A DNA stretch of 60,828 nucleotides from Bacteroidota bacterium (lineage in GTDB: Bacteria; Bacteroidota; Ignavibacteria; Ignavibacteriales; Melioribacteraceae), in the NCBI GenBank assembly GCA_018818165.1, contig JAHISP010000083.1:1-60828 (forward strand), given 5' to 3'. Below, one piece after another: positions 29,301 through 37,729 of the stretch. The translations under genes and the position numbers were made by a program. The notes beneath the pieces are model-generated. The model did not search any database and was not told the origin of the DNA. It saw only the letters and a program-made list of their open reading frames with translations. Positions within the stretch are counted from its first letter, which is position 1, and every line of letters starts with the position of its first letter.

Positions 29301-30101
29301 TTTGAAAAGAGCGTTTTTAATTTTAATTCTATAATTAACCCAAACAAAAAGAAAAACAATTAAAAATATTGCAAATATTGATTGTAGTAATGCTATTTCT
29401 TCTTTCAACTTTTGAATATCAGCATTTTTACTTATCTCGTTTATTTTAAAACTACCAATAATTTCGTCTAAATTATTCTTAATGTAATATGAATTCCCAC
29501 CAATTCTGTCATTATTAAATTTGATTGAAACAGAAATATTGTATTCTTTATTTATAAAATCAGTTAAACTTAAATTTTCGTAGTATGCGTTTTTAAGTTT
29601 ATGTTTTTTTTGAATTGGGATTGCAATAAAAATTTGAACTGAGTCAATTTCTGAAATGATAGCTAAATATGTTATTAAAGAAGTTTCAAAAAAGAAAGCA
29701 TTTCTATTTCTGTGTTGTGTTAAAAGATTTTTTATCTCGTAATATGTAATTAACTGTTCTTTATTCCATCCAACGAATTGAGCCGATTTAAATATGTTTA
29801 TTTCAAAATTTTTATACTCCCCCAATTTTAAAAATTCTAAAAAATCTATTGTTTCAACTGGTTTCAATTCCGAAACATTTTTCTGAATTTCTAAAATGTT
29901 TTTGAGTAGTTCAGTTTCTTTTTCAGAAACGATTGACTGGATTCTTTTGCTAATTAGACTTTCTTTTTTGTTAAACTCAACCTGCCAGTTATCGGAATAA
30001 TTACTCACTATTAAAGGTGATATAATTCCTATAAGCAGTATAAAAAAAACTGTTACAATTGATAAATACAAATATTTTGGGTTAAATATTTTGTTTAGCA
30101 T
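26331..30101 (-). CDS. Large NtrY-like transmembrane sensor histidine kinase
   Basis: 1256 residues. The N-terminal ~780 residues hold many membrane helices (about 12-14 by eye) interleaved with extracytoplasmic segments. HAMP-like ISSPIEKLTKATRSVSHGDM follows near 1000, and then the kinase core. The H-box is REMAKQVAHEIKNPLTPMKL (His in AHEIKNP), the N-box MMINLIRNSIQANA, and the G-boxes IKDNGSGI and GMGLGLALIKRFLNQ. The H-box type matches NtrY. No response regulator is adjacent. The ATG overlaps the DUF4783-like stop (TAATG) and the end overlaps the addA-like start. The signal is unknown. Confidence 0.88.
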   Translation of the reverse strand: MLNKIFNPKYLYLSIVTVFFILLIGIISPLIVSNYSDNWQVEFNKKESLISKRIQSIVSEKETELLKNILEIQKNVSELKPVETIDFLEFLKLGEYKNFEINIFKSAQFVGWNKEQLITYYEIKNLLTQHRNRNAFFFETSLITYLAIISEIDSVQIFIAIPIQKKHKLKNAYYENLSLTDFINKEYNISVSIKFNNDRIGGNSYYIKNNLDEIIGSFKINEISKNADIQKLKEEIALLQSIFAIFLIVFLFVWVNYRIKIKNALFKIIYFTFSIITIRIIIYILSIGDYLGFSDLINPIYFSSTFAFGLTKSPLELFLTITAVLLLSIKIFFSFPNKNNFENLRKANKVLLIIIILSLIILLYNGFASALKSIIFDSSILYFKDASLYASYQTIFMYLNIFLIGLTTALFSITFISLLIELSNGIMRIRNYIFVPLLFLVLLAFILIDEFFFAKSSILFSLFFLLFVFGISSYWKYYKVSNLTKMVTLLFSGSILSISFLNFFNTQLEINSLKTISNELTRSNVGLYEYYVDDALNKAINDTTLATKIAAPNNNLNAEAFLLWTKTYLSTEVQASVINIIDINKNLIGSFEYKLNKPFWWNWDELESGNKVARKIDVFNEKTSSKIISVITKIEDRKSLVGYVEIVAVYDAFNIETENNDKLISSINPFKKLSVNLDLLKIYEFRNNQITNYFTNIFLTKREEEAIKNTPLVKNEEVWKNIDIDGENNIFYIKKYADKNGEKLIAVGLSDKDITWNLFDFFKVFFIHSIMIFVLLIITILIKYNEWKNFRISFKSKILISLLIVSIIPLILLAWYFKNITDGKNEQTINYKLGKRADSVEEYINTYINSSSLKMQSIFDKATKDLGINYSIYENENLIYSSQGTYYRIGLLPLILNPDVLVAINKYGMKEVIVEENIEKFFYNTLYHKSDISGEEFIIKVTDLFNNYQLPMSGLELNVFLFGTYSLAIIFIIILSTILANQISSPIEKLTKATRSVSHGDMDIQLHNNQSGEVKELIEGFNLMVRELKKNQIELAEVERESAWREMAKQVAHEIKNPLTPMKLAVQHLVAAHNDKSEKYNSIFEKVTSTIINQIDTLKNIASEFSNFAKMPSLKLEKLDVLVLVNEIVDLFIDEDCSINISSSETSIIVTSDKEQFQRMMINLIRNSIQANAKEIIIFAVQNYGKVELLIKDNGSGIASSILSRIFEENFTTKKNGMGLGLALIKRFLNQTNGEIFVEQTSEKGTTIKIEIRTDV

Positions 30102-30535
30102 TAGTTAATTATTATTTGAGATATTTTCCAGTTCTCAGCTTCCAACTTTAGAGCAATAAAAACTTGAGACTCCCCACGTATCCCATTTTTGCTATATATT
30201 AGTTTCCCAATTGCAAAAGGTTTTTCTTCGCTCAAGTTAGTATTAATTAACTTGAAAAAAATTGGTTTATAGTTTTGTAAAAAATCTTTTAGAATATAGA
30301 AGGATTGGTTTGAACTGTAATATGAAGATTCCCCATTTTCAAGACTTATATATGTTTCAGATATAAGATTATTTGAAAATTCCTTTATTGCACCTGTTCT
30401 AATTCCATTCTCAAATTCAGAAAAGATTTTATTTATTTGCTTATTATTATCTGATTGAGAGAAGGTAAATTCAGCACCAAATAGCATAAACAGAAATAAA
30501 CTTGAAAGTAATATTTTAGGGAATATTTTTTTCAT
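30101..30535 (-). CDS. DUF4783-like exported protein
   Basis: A 144-residue protein with a signal peptide (MKKIFPKILLSSLFLFMLFG, cleavage probably after AEFTFS). The NTF2/cystatin-like body includes INKIFSEFENGIRTGAIKEF and FYILKDFLQNYKPIFFKL, ending LEAENWKISQIIIN. This pattern resembles the DUF4783 family of Bacteroidota, whose function is unknown. It shares a one-base stop/start overlap with the giant kinase, so a periplasmic accessory role for that sensor is possible but unproven. Confidence 0.65.
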   Translation of the reverse strand: MKKIFPKILLSSLFLFMLFGAEFTFSQSDNNKQINKIFSEFENGIRTGAIKEFSNNLISETYISLENGESSYYSSNQSFYILKDFLQNYKPIFFKLINTNLSEEKPFAIGKLIYSKNGIRGESQVFIALKLEAENWKISQIIIN

Positions 30536-30612
30536 TCAAAACCAATTTTAAACAGTTAAAATATATAAAATGGAAACTAAATTCAGAAACAAATGTTTCT
30601 TCTCGCAGAATT

Positions 30613-30646
30613 ATCCCAATCTTTCAATTACTTGAAAGATTGGGAT
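30613..30646. terminator. Perfect 15-bp hairpin downstream of lipoprotein gene
   Basis: ATCCCAATCTTTCAA (30613-30627) and TTGAAAGATTGGGAT (30632-30646) are perfectly complementary around a 4-nt loop. The hairpin lies about 70 nt after the stop of the minus-strand lipoprotein gene. Neither strand has a strong T-run after it, so it may be a Rho-independent terminator of weak type, an RNA-stabilising stem or a repeat element. Confidence 0.5.
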
Positions 30647-30714
30647 AGTAACTTTTGGAAAGTAATAAATACAATTTAATTAAGTGATTTAACAATCATT
30701 AAAATATGATAGCT

Positions 30715-31560
30715 TTAATAATTTCTATTTGCAATTACATCATGAGCATGTTTTCTTTCTCCAATTCCTCTATTGGTTTTAAGCTCAATATTTCCATTTG
30801 CTGTTTGATATGCCCAATCAAATTGAACACCATCACTATAAAGTTCTGTTATTCTTATTTTTGCATAATGGTTATCGAAAGTCCAGATAACATATGTATT
30901 TCCCTTTATAGCTCTAACATATTTTACATTGTCACCAGGTTGTGCATCTATCCAGCCGCCTGATGGTGCAAATGAAATATCATAAATATCATTTGTTCTT
31001 CCCATATTTTGAATATCTGTGTCATTCCAGACATTTAGATAAAGCACGCCATTATCATTCTCAAAAAAGAAATCTGTGTTTTCTGAATCATAATAGTCAA
31101 CTTTATATTTGCTAAAATCATAACCAGAAATACTAGGATAATTTCTAAAATCATAAATAAATTGATTAAATCCTTCGGGACGAGGTGTATCGTATGCCAC
31201 ATCATAACTCAAGTCACTCTCATTTCCATCGAAATCATATGAAGCCACCGCATAATAATTTGTTATTCCGTTAGCTGCGCCATAATCGTAAAAATATGAT
31301 TTTTCTGTAGTACCCAATAAATTGTACTTACCATCATATTGGTCGCTATAATAAACCGCATAACCAGCTAAATCTGAGTTATAAACCGGGCTCCAATCGA
31401 TAATTACTAAATTATCTCCTGTTTCCGTTGTAATGTTTGTTGGAACATTTGGAGGTATGTTATCATAATGTTCATTATCATAATAGTTAAGAAAATTTTC
31501 TTGACATGATATTAGTGTCAATGTTGCAACAAATAAAGCTATTTTATAAAGTGATTTCAT
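30715..31560 (-). CDS. Lipoprotein with fibronectin type III domain
   Basis: 281 residues from the ATG at 31560, chosen because GGAGGA sits 6 nt upstream; an in-frame TTG four codons earlier is less likely. The signal peptide ends in lipobox LTLISC, so the protein is probably lipidated and envelope-located. An FN3-like domain runs from about 35 to 120 (PPNVPTNITTETGDNLVIID, then WSPVYNSDLAGYAVYYSDQY). The C-terminal half is Asp/Tyr-rich and unrecognised. FN3 lipoproteins of this type are frequent in Ignavibacteria. Its substrate or partner is unknown. Confidence 0.8.
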   Translation of the reverse strand: MKSLYKIALFVATLTLISCQENFLNYYDNEHYDNIPPNVPTNITTETGDNLVIIDWSPVYNSDLAGYAVYYSDQYDGKYNLLGTTEKSYFYDYGAANGITNYYAVASYDFDGNESDLSYDVAYDTPRPEGFNQFIYDFRNYPSISGYDFSKYKVDYYDSENTDFFFENDNGVLYLNVWNDTDIQNMGRTNDIYDISFAPSGGWIDAQPGDNVKYVRAIKGNTYVIWTFDNHYAKIRITELYSDGVQFDWAYQTANGNIELKTNRGIGERKHAHDVIANRNY

Positions 31561-31663
31561 TTTATCCTCCAATTTTTATATTGAGAGACAAATTAAGTGC
31601 CAAACTTTATATAGGTCTAATTATTATATTAAGCGGTAAAAACCAAGTATTATGAAGAAGTAA

Positions 31664-31704
31664 TTAACTTCACTGTTCACAAAAGTAGTCAACAGTGAAG
31701 TTAA
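31664..31704 (-). terminator. Terminator after pyrC
   Basis: A perfect 14-bp inverted repeat, TTAACTTCACTGTT (31664-31677) and AACAGTGAAGTTAA (31691-31704), with a 13-nt loop. It begins 12 nt after the pyrC stop on the minus strand. The downstream sequence is T-rich (TTACTTCTTC) but not a pure T-run. Confidence 0.65.
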
Positions 31705-31715
31705 ATATTAACAAA

Positions 31716-33005
31716 TTAGATATGATTAAATTCACCATCAAAATACATCTGTGAATTATTTATAACAGCTACAGATTTTCCCTTTAACTCTCTTCCATTA
31801 AATGGGGAATTTTTTGAACGTGATTTAGAATTTTTAATATCAAATTTGAATTCTAAGTCTAAATCAATTATTGTAAAATTTGCCTTTTCACCAACTGCAA
31901 TTTGAGGAATTTCGAGGTTCAATACTCGCCTTGGATTAATGGAAAGTTTTTCAACAACTTGTTCAAGTGTCAATTTTCCTTTATGATAAAGCTCAGTTAA
32001 AGTAAGTCCAAGTTGAGTTTCAAGTCCAACAATTCCATTTGGTGCATAAATATACTCTAACTCTTTATCTTCAATTGAGTGAGGTGCATGATCACTTGCA
32101 ATGCAATCTATTGTACCGTCTTGCAAACCTTTAATTATTTCATCAACATCTTTTTGCTGTCTCAAAGGTGGATTCATTTTATAGTTTGTGTCAAATGCTT
32201 TCACGCAGTCATCTGTAAGCGTAAAATGATGAGGAGCCGCTTCAGCTGTTACATCAACACCTCTAAGTTTGGCTTCTCTTACAAGCTCAACAGAACGTTT
32301 AGAACTAATATGGGCAATATGTATTTTTCCTCCAGTATACTCGGCTAAAAGGATTCCACGCATAACAATTAAATCTTCTGCAACTGTTGGAATAGAAGGT
32401 AAACCTAACTCTGTTGAAACAAAACTTTCATTCATTGAACCACCAGCTAAAGACTCATCCTCACAATGTTCAATTATTGGTGAATCAATCATTTTAGCGT
32501 ACTCCAACGCATTTCTAAGAAGAGAAGCAGTTTTAACTGCTGTTCCATCATCCGAAAATCCAACAGCACCTGCGTCAGAAAGTTCAAGCATTGGAGCAAG
32601 TGCTTCACCTTTTCTTCCCTTTGTAACAGCTCCAATTGGATTAACATCCACAAGATGATCTTTTGCTCTATCAGCAATAAATTTAACAACTTCTGCCGAA
32701 TCTATAGCAGGATTTGTATTTGGCATACACGCAATACCAGTAAAACCTCCAGCAGCAGCACTGTTACTTCCGCTAATAACAGTTTCTTTATCTTCACCAC
32801 CAGGTTCTCTGAGATGAACATGCATATCGTATAAACCAGGAACACAAACCTTTCCACTAAAATCAAAAACTTTGGCATCTACAAACTTTGATGAATCAAG
32901 GTTTTCTATTTTTTCAATAATTCCATCTTTTATTAAGATATCGGAATTTATATCTAAATCTTGCTCTGGATTTAGTAATCTTAAGCCTTTTAAAATTATT
33001 TCCAT
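31716..33005 (-). CDS. pyrC: Dihydroorotase
   Basis: Zinc amidohydrolase for the third step of pyrimidine synthesis, carbamoyl-aspartate to dihydroorotate. The 429 residues fit the long (class I, PyrC-B. subtilis-like) form. The metal-binding HxH is in LYDMHVHLREPGGEDKETV. IIEHCEDESLAGG and KIHIAHISSKRSVELVREAK contain further ligand histidines. The catalytic Asp lies in CIASDHAPHSIEDKE. It lies 4 nt after pyrB, forming pyrR-pyrB-pyrC. Confidence 0.96.
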   Translation of the reverse strand: MEIILKGLRLLNPEQDLDINSDILIKDGIIEKIENLDSSKFVDAKVFDFSGKVCVPGLYDMHVHLREPGGEDKETVISGSNSAAAGGFTGIACMPNTNPAIDSAEVVKFIADRAKDHLVDVNPIGAVTKGRKGEALAPMLELSDAGAVGFSDDGTAVKTASLLRNALEYAKMIDSPIIEHCEDESLAGGSMNESFVSTELGLPSIPTVAEDLIVMRGILLAEYTGGKIHIAHISSKRSVELVREAKLRGVDVTAEAAPHHFTLTDDCVKAFDTNYKMNPPLRQQKDVDEIIKGLQDGTIDCIASDHAPHSIEDKELEYIYAPNGIVGLETQLGLTLTELYHKGKLTLEQVVEKLSINPRRVLNLEIPQIAVGEKANFTIIDLDLEFKFDIKNSKSRSKNSPFNGRELKGKSVAVINNSQMYFDGEFNHI

Positions 33006-33009
33006 TTAA

Positions 33010-33936
33010 CTACTCCTCACTCTTAGTCCCTAATAAATATAATACAGCCATTCTAATAGCCACTCCATTTGTAACCTGATTAAGAATTATTTGTGATGAA
33101 CCATCGGCAACTTCTGACGAAATTTCAACACCTCTATTTATTGGTCCGGGATGCAGAATTAAAACATTTGGATTATTTTTATCAATTCGTTCTTGTGTAA
33201 TTCCAAAATAATTATGATACTCGCGAACCGAGGGAATTAAAACACCAGCATCTCGTTCTAATTGAATTCTTAACACATTTAGAACATCATTTTCAGCCAT
33301 TGCTTTATCAATATTATTATAGACTTTAACTCCAAATTTTTCCATGTCCCAAGGAATCATAGTTGATGGTCCGCAAACAGAAACATTGGCTCCCATTGTT
33401 TGCAAGCCATAAATATTAGATAAAGCAACTCTGCTATGACTAATATCGCCAACAATACAAATATTGAGTCCTTCCAATTTGCCAACTTTTTCTCTTATTG
33501 AGTACATATCTAGCAAACCTTGTGTTGGATGCTCATGCCGACCATCTCCAGCATTTATTATTTTTGCTTTAGATATCTGAGTAAGATATTTTGGAATTCC
33601 AGCAGATTCATGACGACAAACTATCATATCCACTTTCATTGCTTCAATATTTCTAACGGTATCTTTAAATGATTCTCCTTTTGCAGCACTACTTCCAGAT
33701 TTTGTAAAATTTATTGTGTCTGCTGAAAGTCTCTTTTGGGCTAACTCAAATGAAAGCCGCGTTCGTGTTGAGTTTTCATAAAAGAGGTTAACAATTGTTT
33801 TGCCTTGAAGTGTTGGAACTTTTTTAATTGGTCTTTCTAGCACTTCACGAAAAGTTGTAGCTGTATCCAAAATTAATTGGATATCTTCTTTTGGAACACC
33901 TTTTAGTCCCAATAGATGATTTGATGATAAACCCAT
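33010..33936 (-). CDS. pyrB: Aspartate carbamoyltransferase catalytic subunit
   Basis: Catalyses carbamoyl phosphate plus aspartate to carbamoyl-aspartate. The 308 residues contain the carbamoyl-phosphate loop FYENSTRTRLSFELAQ, the mobile loop SGSSAAKGESFKDTVRN, GDGRHEHPTQGLLDMYS (HPTQ motif), and aspartate-binding LRIQLERDAG and HPGPINRGVEIS. No regulatory subunit (pyrI) is adjacent. AAAGGAT precedes the ATG. PyrB and PyrC in the same operon could physically associate, as known in some bacteria. Confidence 0.97.
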   Translation of the reverse strand: MGLSSNHLLGLKGVPKEDIQLILDTATTFREVLERPIKKVPTLQGKTIVNLFYENSTRTRLSFELAQKRLSADTINFTKSGSSAAKGESFKDTVRNIEAMKVDMIVCRHESAGIPKYLTQISKAKIINAGDGRHEHPTQGLLDMYSIREKVGKLEGLNICIVGDISHSRVALSNIYGLQTMGANVSVCGPSTMIPWDMEKFGVKVYNNIDKAMAENDVLNVLRIQLERDAGVLIPSVREYHNYFGITQERIDKNNPNVLILHPGPINRGVEISSEVADGSSQIILNQVTNGVAIRMAVLYLLGTKSEE

Positions 33937-33951
33937 TAATTTATCCTTTAT

Positions 33952-34497
33952 TTAATCATTTATAATTTCAACAAGATAGACTGAATCTTCATCATCTATT
34001 TCAGTCATTTTTACTTTTACTTCTTCATTAATTGATGTGGGAATATTTTTGCCAATATAGTCTGCAGTTATTGGCATTTCACGATGACCTCTATCTACTA
34101 ATACACAAAATTGTATAGTATTTGGTCTTCCTAAATCCATTATAGCGTCAAGAGCCGCACGCACGGTTCTGCCTGTATAAAGAACATCATCAATTAATAT
34201 TACGTCTTTTTCAGATATATCAAATGAAATATCCGTAACTGATACTTCGGGCTGCTTTAAGCGTATTCTAAAATCATCCCGATAAAGGGTTGCATCCAAT
34301 GTTCCTAAATTAGGTTTTACACCTTCAATGGAATGAATTTTTGCTTGGATTCTTTTTGCAAGAAAATCACCTCTTGTTCTCATTCCAAGCAGAACAATAT
34401 TTTCTGACCCTTTATTGTGCTCAATTATTTCATGAGCTAAACGCGTGACAGTTCGATCTAGATCTCTACTATCCATTATTTTTGCTTTTATGTCCAT
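33952..34497 (-). CDS. pyrR: PyrR bifunctional regulator/uracil phosphoribosyltransferase
   Basis: 181 residues from the ATG at 34497. An in-frame TTG two codons upstream is the alternative; GAGGAT is better spaced for the ATG. The phosphoribosyltransferase fold is evident from the PRPP motif VILIDDVLYTGRTVRAALDA, with LLGMRTRGDFLAKRI and DRGHREMPITADYIGKNIPT. In other bacteria PyrR binds pyr mRNA leaders in response to UMP and has weak uracil phosphoribosyltransferase activity. It heads the operon, so autoregulation through the short leader hairpin at 34509-34532 is plausible. Confidence 0.95.
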   Translation of the reverse strand: MDIKAKIMDSRDLDRTVTRLAHEIIEHNKGSENIVLLGMRTRGDFLAKRIQAKIHSIEGVKPNLGTLDATLYRDDFRIRLKQPEVSVTDISFDISEKDVILIDDVLYTGRTVRAALDAIMDLGRPNTIQFCVLVDRGHREMPITADYIGKNIPTSINEEVKVKMTEIDDEDSVYLVEIIND

Positions 34498-34508
34498 ATA
34501 CAAAAAAT

Positions 34509-34532
34509 CCTCATTGACTCGCGTCGCAGAGG
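34509..34532 (-). promoter_or_regulatory. pyr leader hairpin covering the Shine-Dalgarno
   Basis: Between promoter and pyrR start, the minus strand reads CCTC-TGC-GAC-GCGA-GTC-AAT-GAGG followed by ATTTTTT. A GNRA-type tetraloop caps a 3-bp stem, then a 3x3 internal loop, then CCTC paired with GAGG. The GAGG is the likely ribosome-binding site of pyrR. This could be a translational switch or a weak attenuator. It does not show the known B. subtilis PyrR-binding consensus. Confidence 0.35.
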
Positions 34533-34540
34533 TCCTTATA

Positions 34541-34568
34541 GATTTAATATATTGTTTTGTTTTGTCAA
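34541..34568 (-). promoter_or_regulatory. pyr operon promoter
   Basis: TTGACA (34563-34568) and TAAATC (34541-34546) with a 16-nt spacer on the minus strand predict transcription starting about 35 nt before the pyrR ATG. The -35 is a perfect consensus; the -10 is weak. Confidence 0.5.
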
Positions 34569-34608
34569 CCTTGCTTATCTCTCGGATAAATTTAAAGGAA
34601 ATTGTTTG

Positions 34609-34625
34609 TGCAAATATAATTTGCA
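34609..34625. promoter_or_regulatory. Palindrome upstream of the pyr promoter
   Basis: TGCAAAT-TAT-ATTTGCA is a perfect 7-bp-arm inverted repeat about 40 bp upstream of the pyr -35 hexamer. The size and location suit a dimeric regulator. The protein is unknown and chance is possible in such AT-rich DNA. Confidence 0.3.
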
Positions 34626-34663
34626 GAGTTTAGAAAGTAAAGGAAAATTATTTTTATTTAAAC

Positions 34664-34692
34664 AAAAAAGGATTGTTTTACAATCCTTTTTT
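34664..34692. terminator. Bidirectional-type terminator after OmpA-family gene
   Basis: AAAAAAGGATTGT-TTT-ACAATCCTTTTTT is a perfect 13-bp hairpin with A- and T-runs in its arms. It lies 24 nt after the stop of the minus-strand OmpA-family gene and is a strong intrinsic terminator. Confidence 0.85.
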
Positions 34693-34715
34693 GACTTTAT
34701 ACTTTTTTGGACTTT

Positions 34716-35858
34716 TTAGTCAAGAACTTTAAACTCAATTCTTCTGTTCATTGCTCTTCCATCAGCATCTTTATTATCACCAATGGGGTTTTCTTCCCCA
34801 TAGCCTACTGCTTTTACTCTTTCAGCACTAATACCACGAGCAAGTAAGTAATTTTTAACTGTATCAGCTCTTTTTTGAGCTACAATTTTGTTTGATTTTG
34901 CAGAACCAATATTGTCAGTATAACCTTGAACTTCTACTTTTAGACTTGGATTTTGGTGCATCATTTTAGATATGTGAAAAAGAATTGGATATGCCTCTGG
35001 TTTTAATTTATTACTATTAAAGTCAAAGTTTACTCCCATGAGCAACATTCTGTTGTTTATGTCATCTGCATCCATAACGTATGACCCACTACCAGTTCCA
35101 CTTGCAACTTCTTTCTCAACAACAATTTCTTTTATTACTTCGCGTGGAATATATTTTTTAACTATGTTCTCAAGCCTTTCATAATCAACTGGAGTTGGCA
35201 TTTCAAGTCCGTCATACAATTGGCAAATTTTTGATGGTTCTCCTTTTGAGAAATACCACTCAACACCAAAGTCTATTTTCATAAATGCATCTGAATTAGC
35301 TCCAAACAAGCCATATCCTACAGATCCAGAACTACCATCAAAATCACTTGATGCTAATTGGTAACTACCTATTTCTGTTTTTAGTTTCCAATTATCCGAT
35401 AAATTTGCTAATGCTCCTAAACTAAATCCAACTTGCAAAGCCAATTTTCCATCAACATCTGCTCTTGTTGGAACAGCTGAGTTATCAACTGAATAATAAT
35501 TTTGTCCAAAACCAATAGTCATAAATGGAGAAAATGATTCACATGGCATAAAATAATAGACTAAATCTAAATTACCAGCAAAACTTGTTGTAGTAATGTC
35601 TAGGTTAGTGTTTCCATTAGGAGAGTTAGTTAAACTACCAAAATTTAGTCCTAATCTTAAACCAGTATGTTCAGTAAAATTTCTTTGCAATGAAACATAA
35701 CCACCATAACTTTTGAGTGCTCTTGGCATAACATCAGTGGAAGTTAAGTGTAATATTGAACCACCAAAGCCTAATGACCAAGAATCTTTTAGAGCTTGTG
35801 CCTTAATTGATAAAGTTGCAAATAATATTGCTACAAATATTGTAACTAGTTTTTTCAT
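34716..35858 (-). CDS. OmpA-family outer-membrane protein
   Basis: 380 residues: signal peptide (MKKLVTIFVAILFATLSIKA), an N-terminal eight-strand-type beta-barrel of about 190 residues (alternating aromatic strands such as FMPCESFSPFMTIGFGQNYY), a linker, and a C-terminal OmpA domain. The OmpA domain has the peptidoglycan-binding pattern VEVQGYTDNIGSAKSNKIVA and RAMNRRIEFKVL. It anchors the outer membrane to meso-DAP peptidoglycan, consistent with the MurE type in this window. GGGAGATGTT precedes the ATG. It is a single gene ended by a strong terminator. Confidence 0.92.
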   Translation of the reverse strand: MKKLVTIFVAILFATLSIKAQALKDSWSLGFGGSILHLTSTDVMPRALKSYGGYVSLQRNFTEHTGLRLGLNFGSLTNSPNGNTNLDITTTSFAGNLDLVYYFMPCESFSPFMTIGFGQNYYSVDNSAVPTRADVDGKLALQVGFSLGALANLSDNWKLKTEIGSYQLASSDFDGSSGSVGYGLFGANSDAFMKIDFGVEWYFSKGEPSKICQLYDGLEMPTPVDYERLENIVKKYIPREVIKEIVVEKEVASGTGSGSYVMDADDINNRMLLMGVNFDFNSNKLKPEAYPILFHISKMMHQNPSLKVEVQGYTDNIGSAKSNKIVAQKRADTVKNYLLARGISAERVKAVGYGEENPIGDNKDADGRAMNRRIEFKVLD

Positions 35859-36037
35859 AACATCTCCCTAATCTATTTTATGAAAAAAAATATATTAATT
35901 TAATTTTTGTCTTAACAATAAAACTAATAGAAGTTAATTATTAAGATCTTTTATCTCAAGATATTAATAATTAATTAATACGGTTATTATTATTTTATTT
36001 AAAATAAATTTAGTATTAAAAACATTCATTATCAATA
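35859..36037. other. AT-rich intergenic spacer
   Basis: Very AT-rich spacer with no open frame. It should contain the promoter of the OmpA-family gene, but no clear -35/-10 pair stands out. Confidence 0.4.
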
Positions 36038-37729
36038 TTAACTTGCATAGGCTAATTGCAAATTTACCTTTCCTAACGAAGCAACAATATGGAATTCTTC
36101 TTCACTAATTTTTTCAACTTCACCGTAATACTTTTTCTCACTGCTATCCTTTTGTGTAGTTGCTGCTAATTCTTTGGCAGAGAGAACTATCAAATTTTCT
36201 ACTATTAAATTAAACCCATTTTCAATATCTGCTTTTCCTTCAAGTAAGTAAGGCCCCATTGTAAGCGTTTTTTCAGCAAAGTGTTTGTAAACATTTGGGA
36301 AAAGAACAGCTTCAAATGTCCCCGTTAAATCTTCAAGAGAAAGGAATTTCATAATCTCTCCTTTTTTTGTTTTGATCCTTTTGGATGCCATAAACCAACC
36401 AACAATTTTAATTTTCTGCCCGTTATATTTTGCCATGTCTGATGCCTTAATTATATCTTTCCTATTTATCGTTTTAGAGAAAAACTCCAACGGATGTCTC
36501 GTAATCATGTAACCAAAAGTTTCGTATTCTATTTTGCAAATTCTTGAAATTGGATATTGAAATTCTGTTGCAACTTCCATTTCTAATTTATACGATTCAA
36601 ATGCAAATAAGTCTTGGTTTTCCTCATCAAAAATTTTTCGTTGCAATAGATAAATATCCAATAAGCGCATTAATGTAGGGCGAGTAGAATTTAGCGAATC
36701 CATTGCTCCGCATTTAATGAGTAATTCTGCTTCTTTAACATTTGGTTTTATCCTAATTAGAAAATCGATTAATGAAACATACCGTCCATTATAATCCCTC
36801 TCTTTAATAATTTTTCTACTTAAAATCTTCGAAAGAGTTTTAATTGCTAAAAATCCAACTTGCAGACAACCATCAATTCCAACGTACTCATACTTGCTTC
36901 TGTTTATATCTGGCAGTAAAATTTTTAGTCCCATTCTTCTACACTCTTGGATATAAACAGCGGCAGAGTAATATCCCCCTTGGTTATTAAGAACGCTTGC
37001 CATAAACTTCTCTGGAAAGTGTGTTTTCAAATAAGCAACTTGGTAAGAAACAATAGCAAAAGATGCGCTATGTGCCTTATTAAAAGCATACCCGGCAAAC
37101 GATTCTATTTGATGCCACAATTGCAAAGTTGTTTTTTCTGGATAGTTTTTTTCCCTGCACGATGCAAAAAATTTATCAATTAATCTTTGCATCGATTTGT
37201 GAGAACGCATTTTGCCACTCATTGCTCGCCTCAGTAAATCTGCTTCCTCAAGTGTAAGTCCACCAATTTTATTAATAACTTTCATAACATCTTCTTGATA
37301 AACCATTACGCCATATGTTTCACTAAGAAGGTCCTTTATCTCTGCATTTAAATATTTACGTTTACTAGGATCCTGGTGACGCTCAATAAATTCTTTCATC
37401 ATTCCACTTTCAGCAACACCTGGACGAATAATTGAGCTGGCGGCAACAAGCATTTCAAAAGTATGACAATCCAAACGCCTTAACAAAGAGCGCATGCCAG
37501 GAGACTCTATATAAAAACACCCTATTGTATTACCACTACGTATCAACTCATTCGTTTTTGAATCATTCTGTATCATCTCTTGATCAAAAATATCAAAATC
37601 CACTTTTCCCTTTTGCCGCCTAATAGCGTAGTGAATTTTGGGCATACTAAACCTTTTTCCATTATTTTGTGGAAGTAGGTATTCGTCCATTTCTAGTAAA
37701 TTATTTTTTATTTTTTGACTAAATTTCAT
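36038..37729 (-). pseudogene. N-terminally truncated DNA polymerase III alpha (DnaE-like) gene
   Basis: About 563 residues from the ATG at 37729, or 571 from a GTG at 37753. It matches only the C-terminal half of bacterial DnaE. It begins at the end of the palm, then shows NTIGCFYIESPGMRSLL, IRPGVAESGMMKEFIERHQD, YGVMVYQEDVMKVINKIGG, FAGYAFNKAHSASFAIVSYQ, a tandem HhH region and an OB domain (IKIVGWFMASKRIKTKKGEI). The PHP domain and the catalytic aspartates of the palm are absent, and no upstream ORF supplies them. It cannot be a polymerase alone, so it is a decayed paralogue or a repurposed fragment. The reading frame is intact over 560 codons, which suggests a recent event or retained function. 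Confidence 0.8.

Noticed and set aside
32269-32658. 129-codon frame opposite pyrC
   Set aside because: Antisense shadow of a well-supported dihydroorotase gene.
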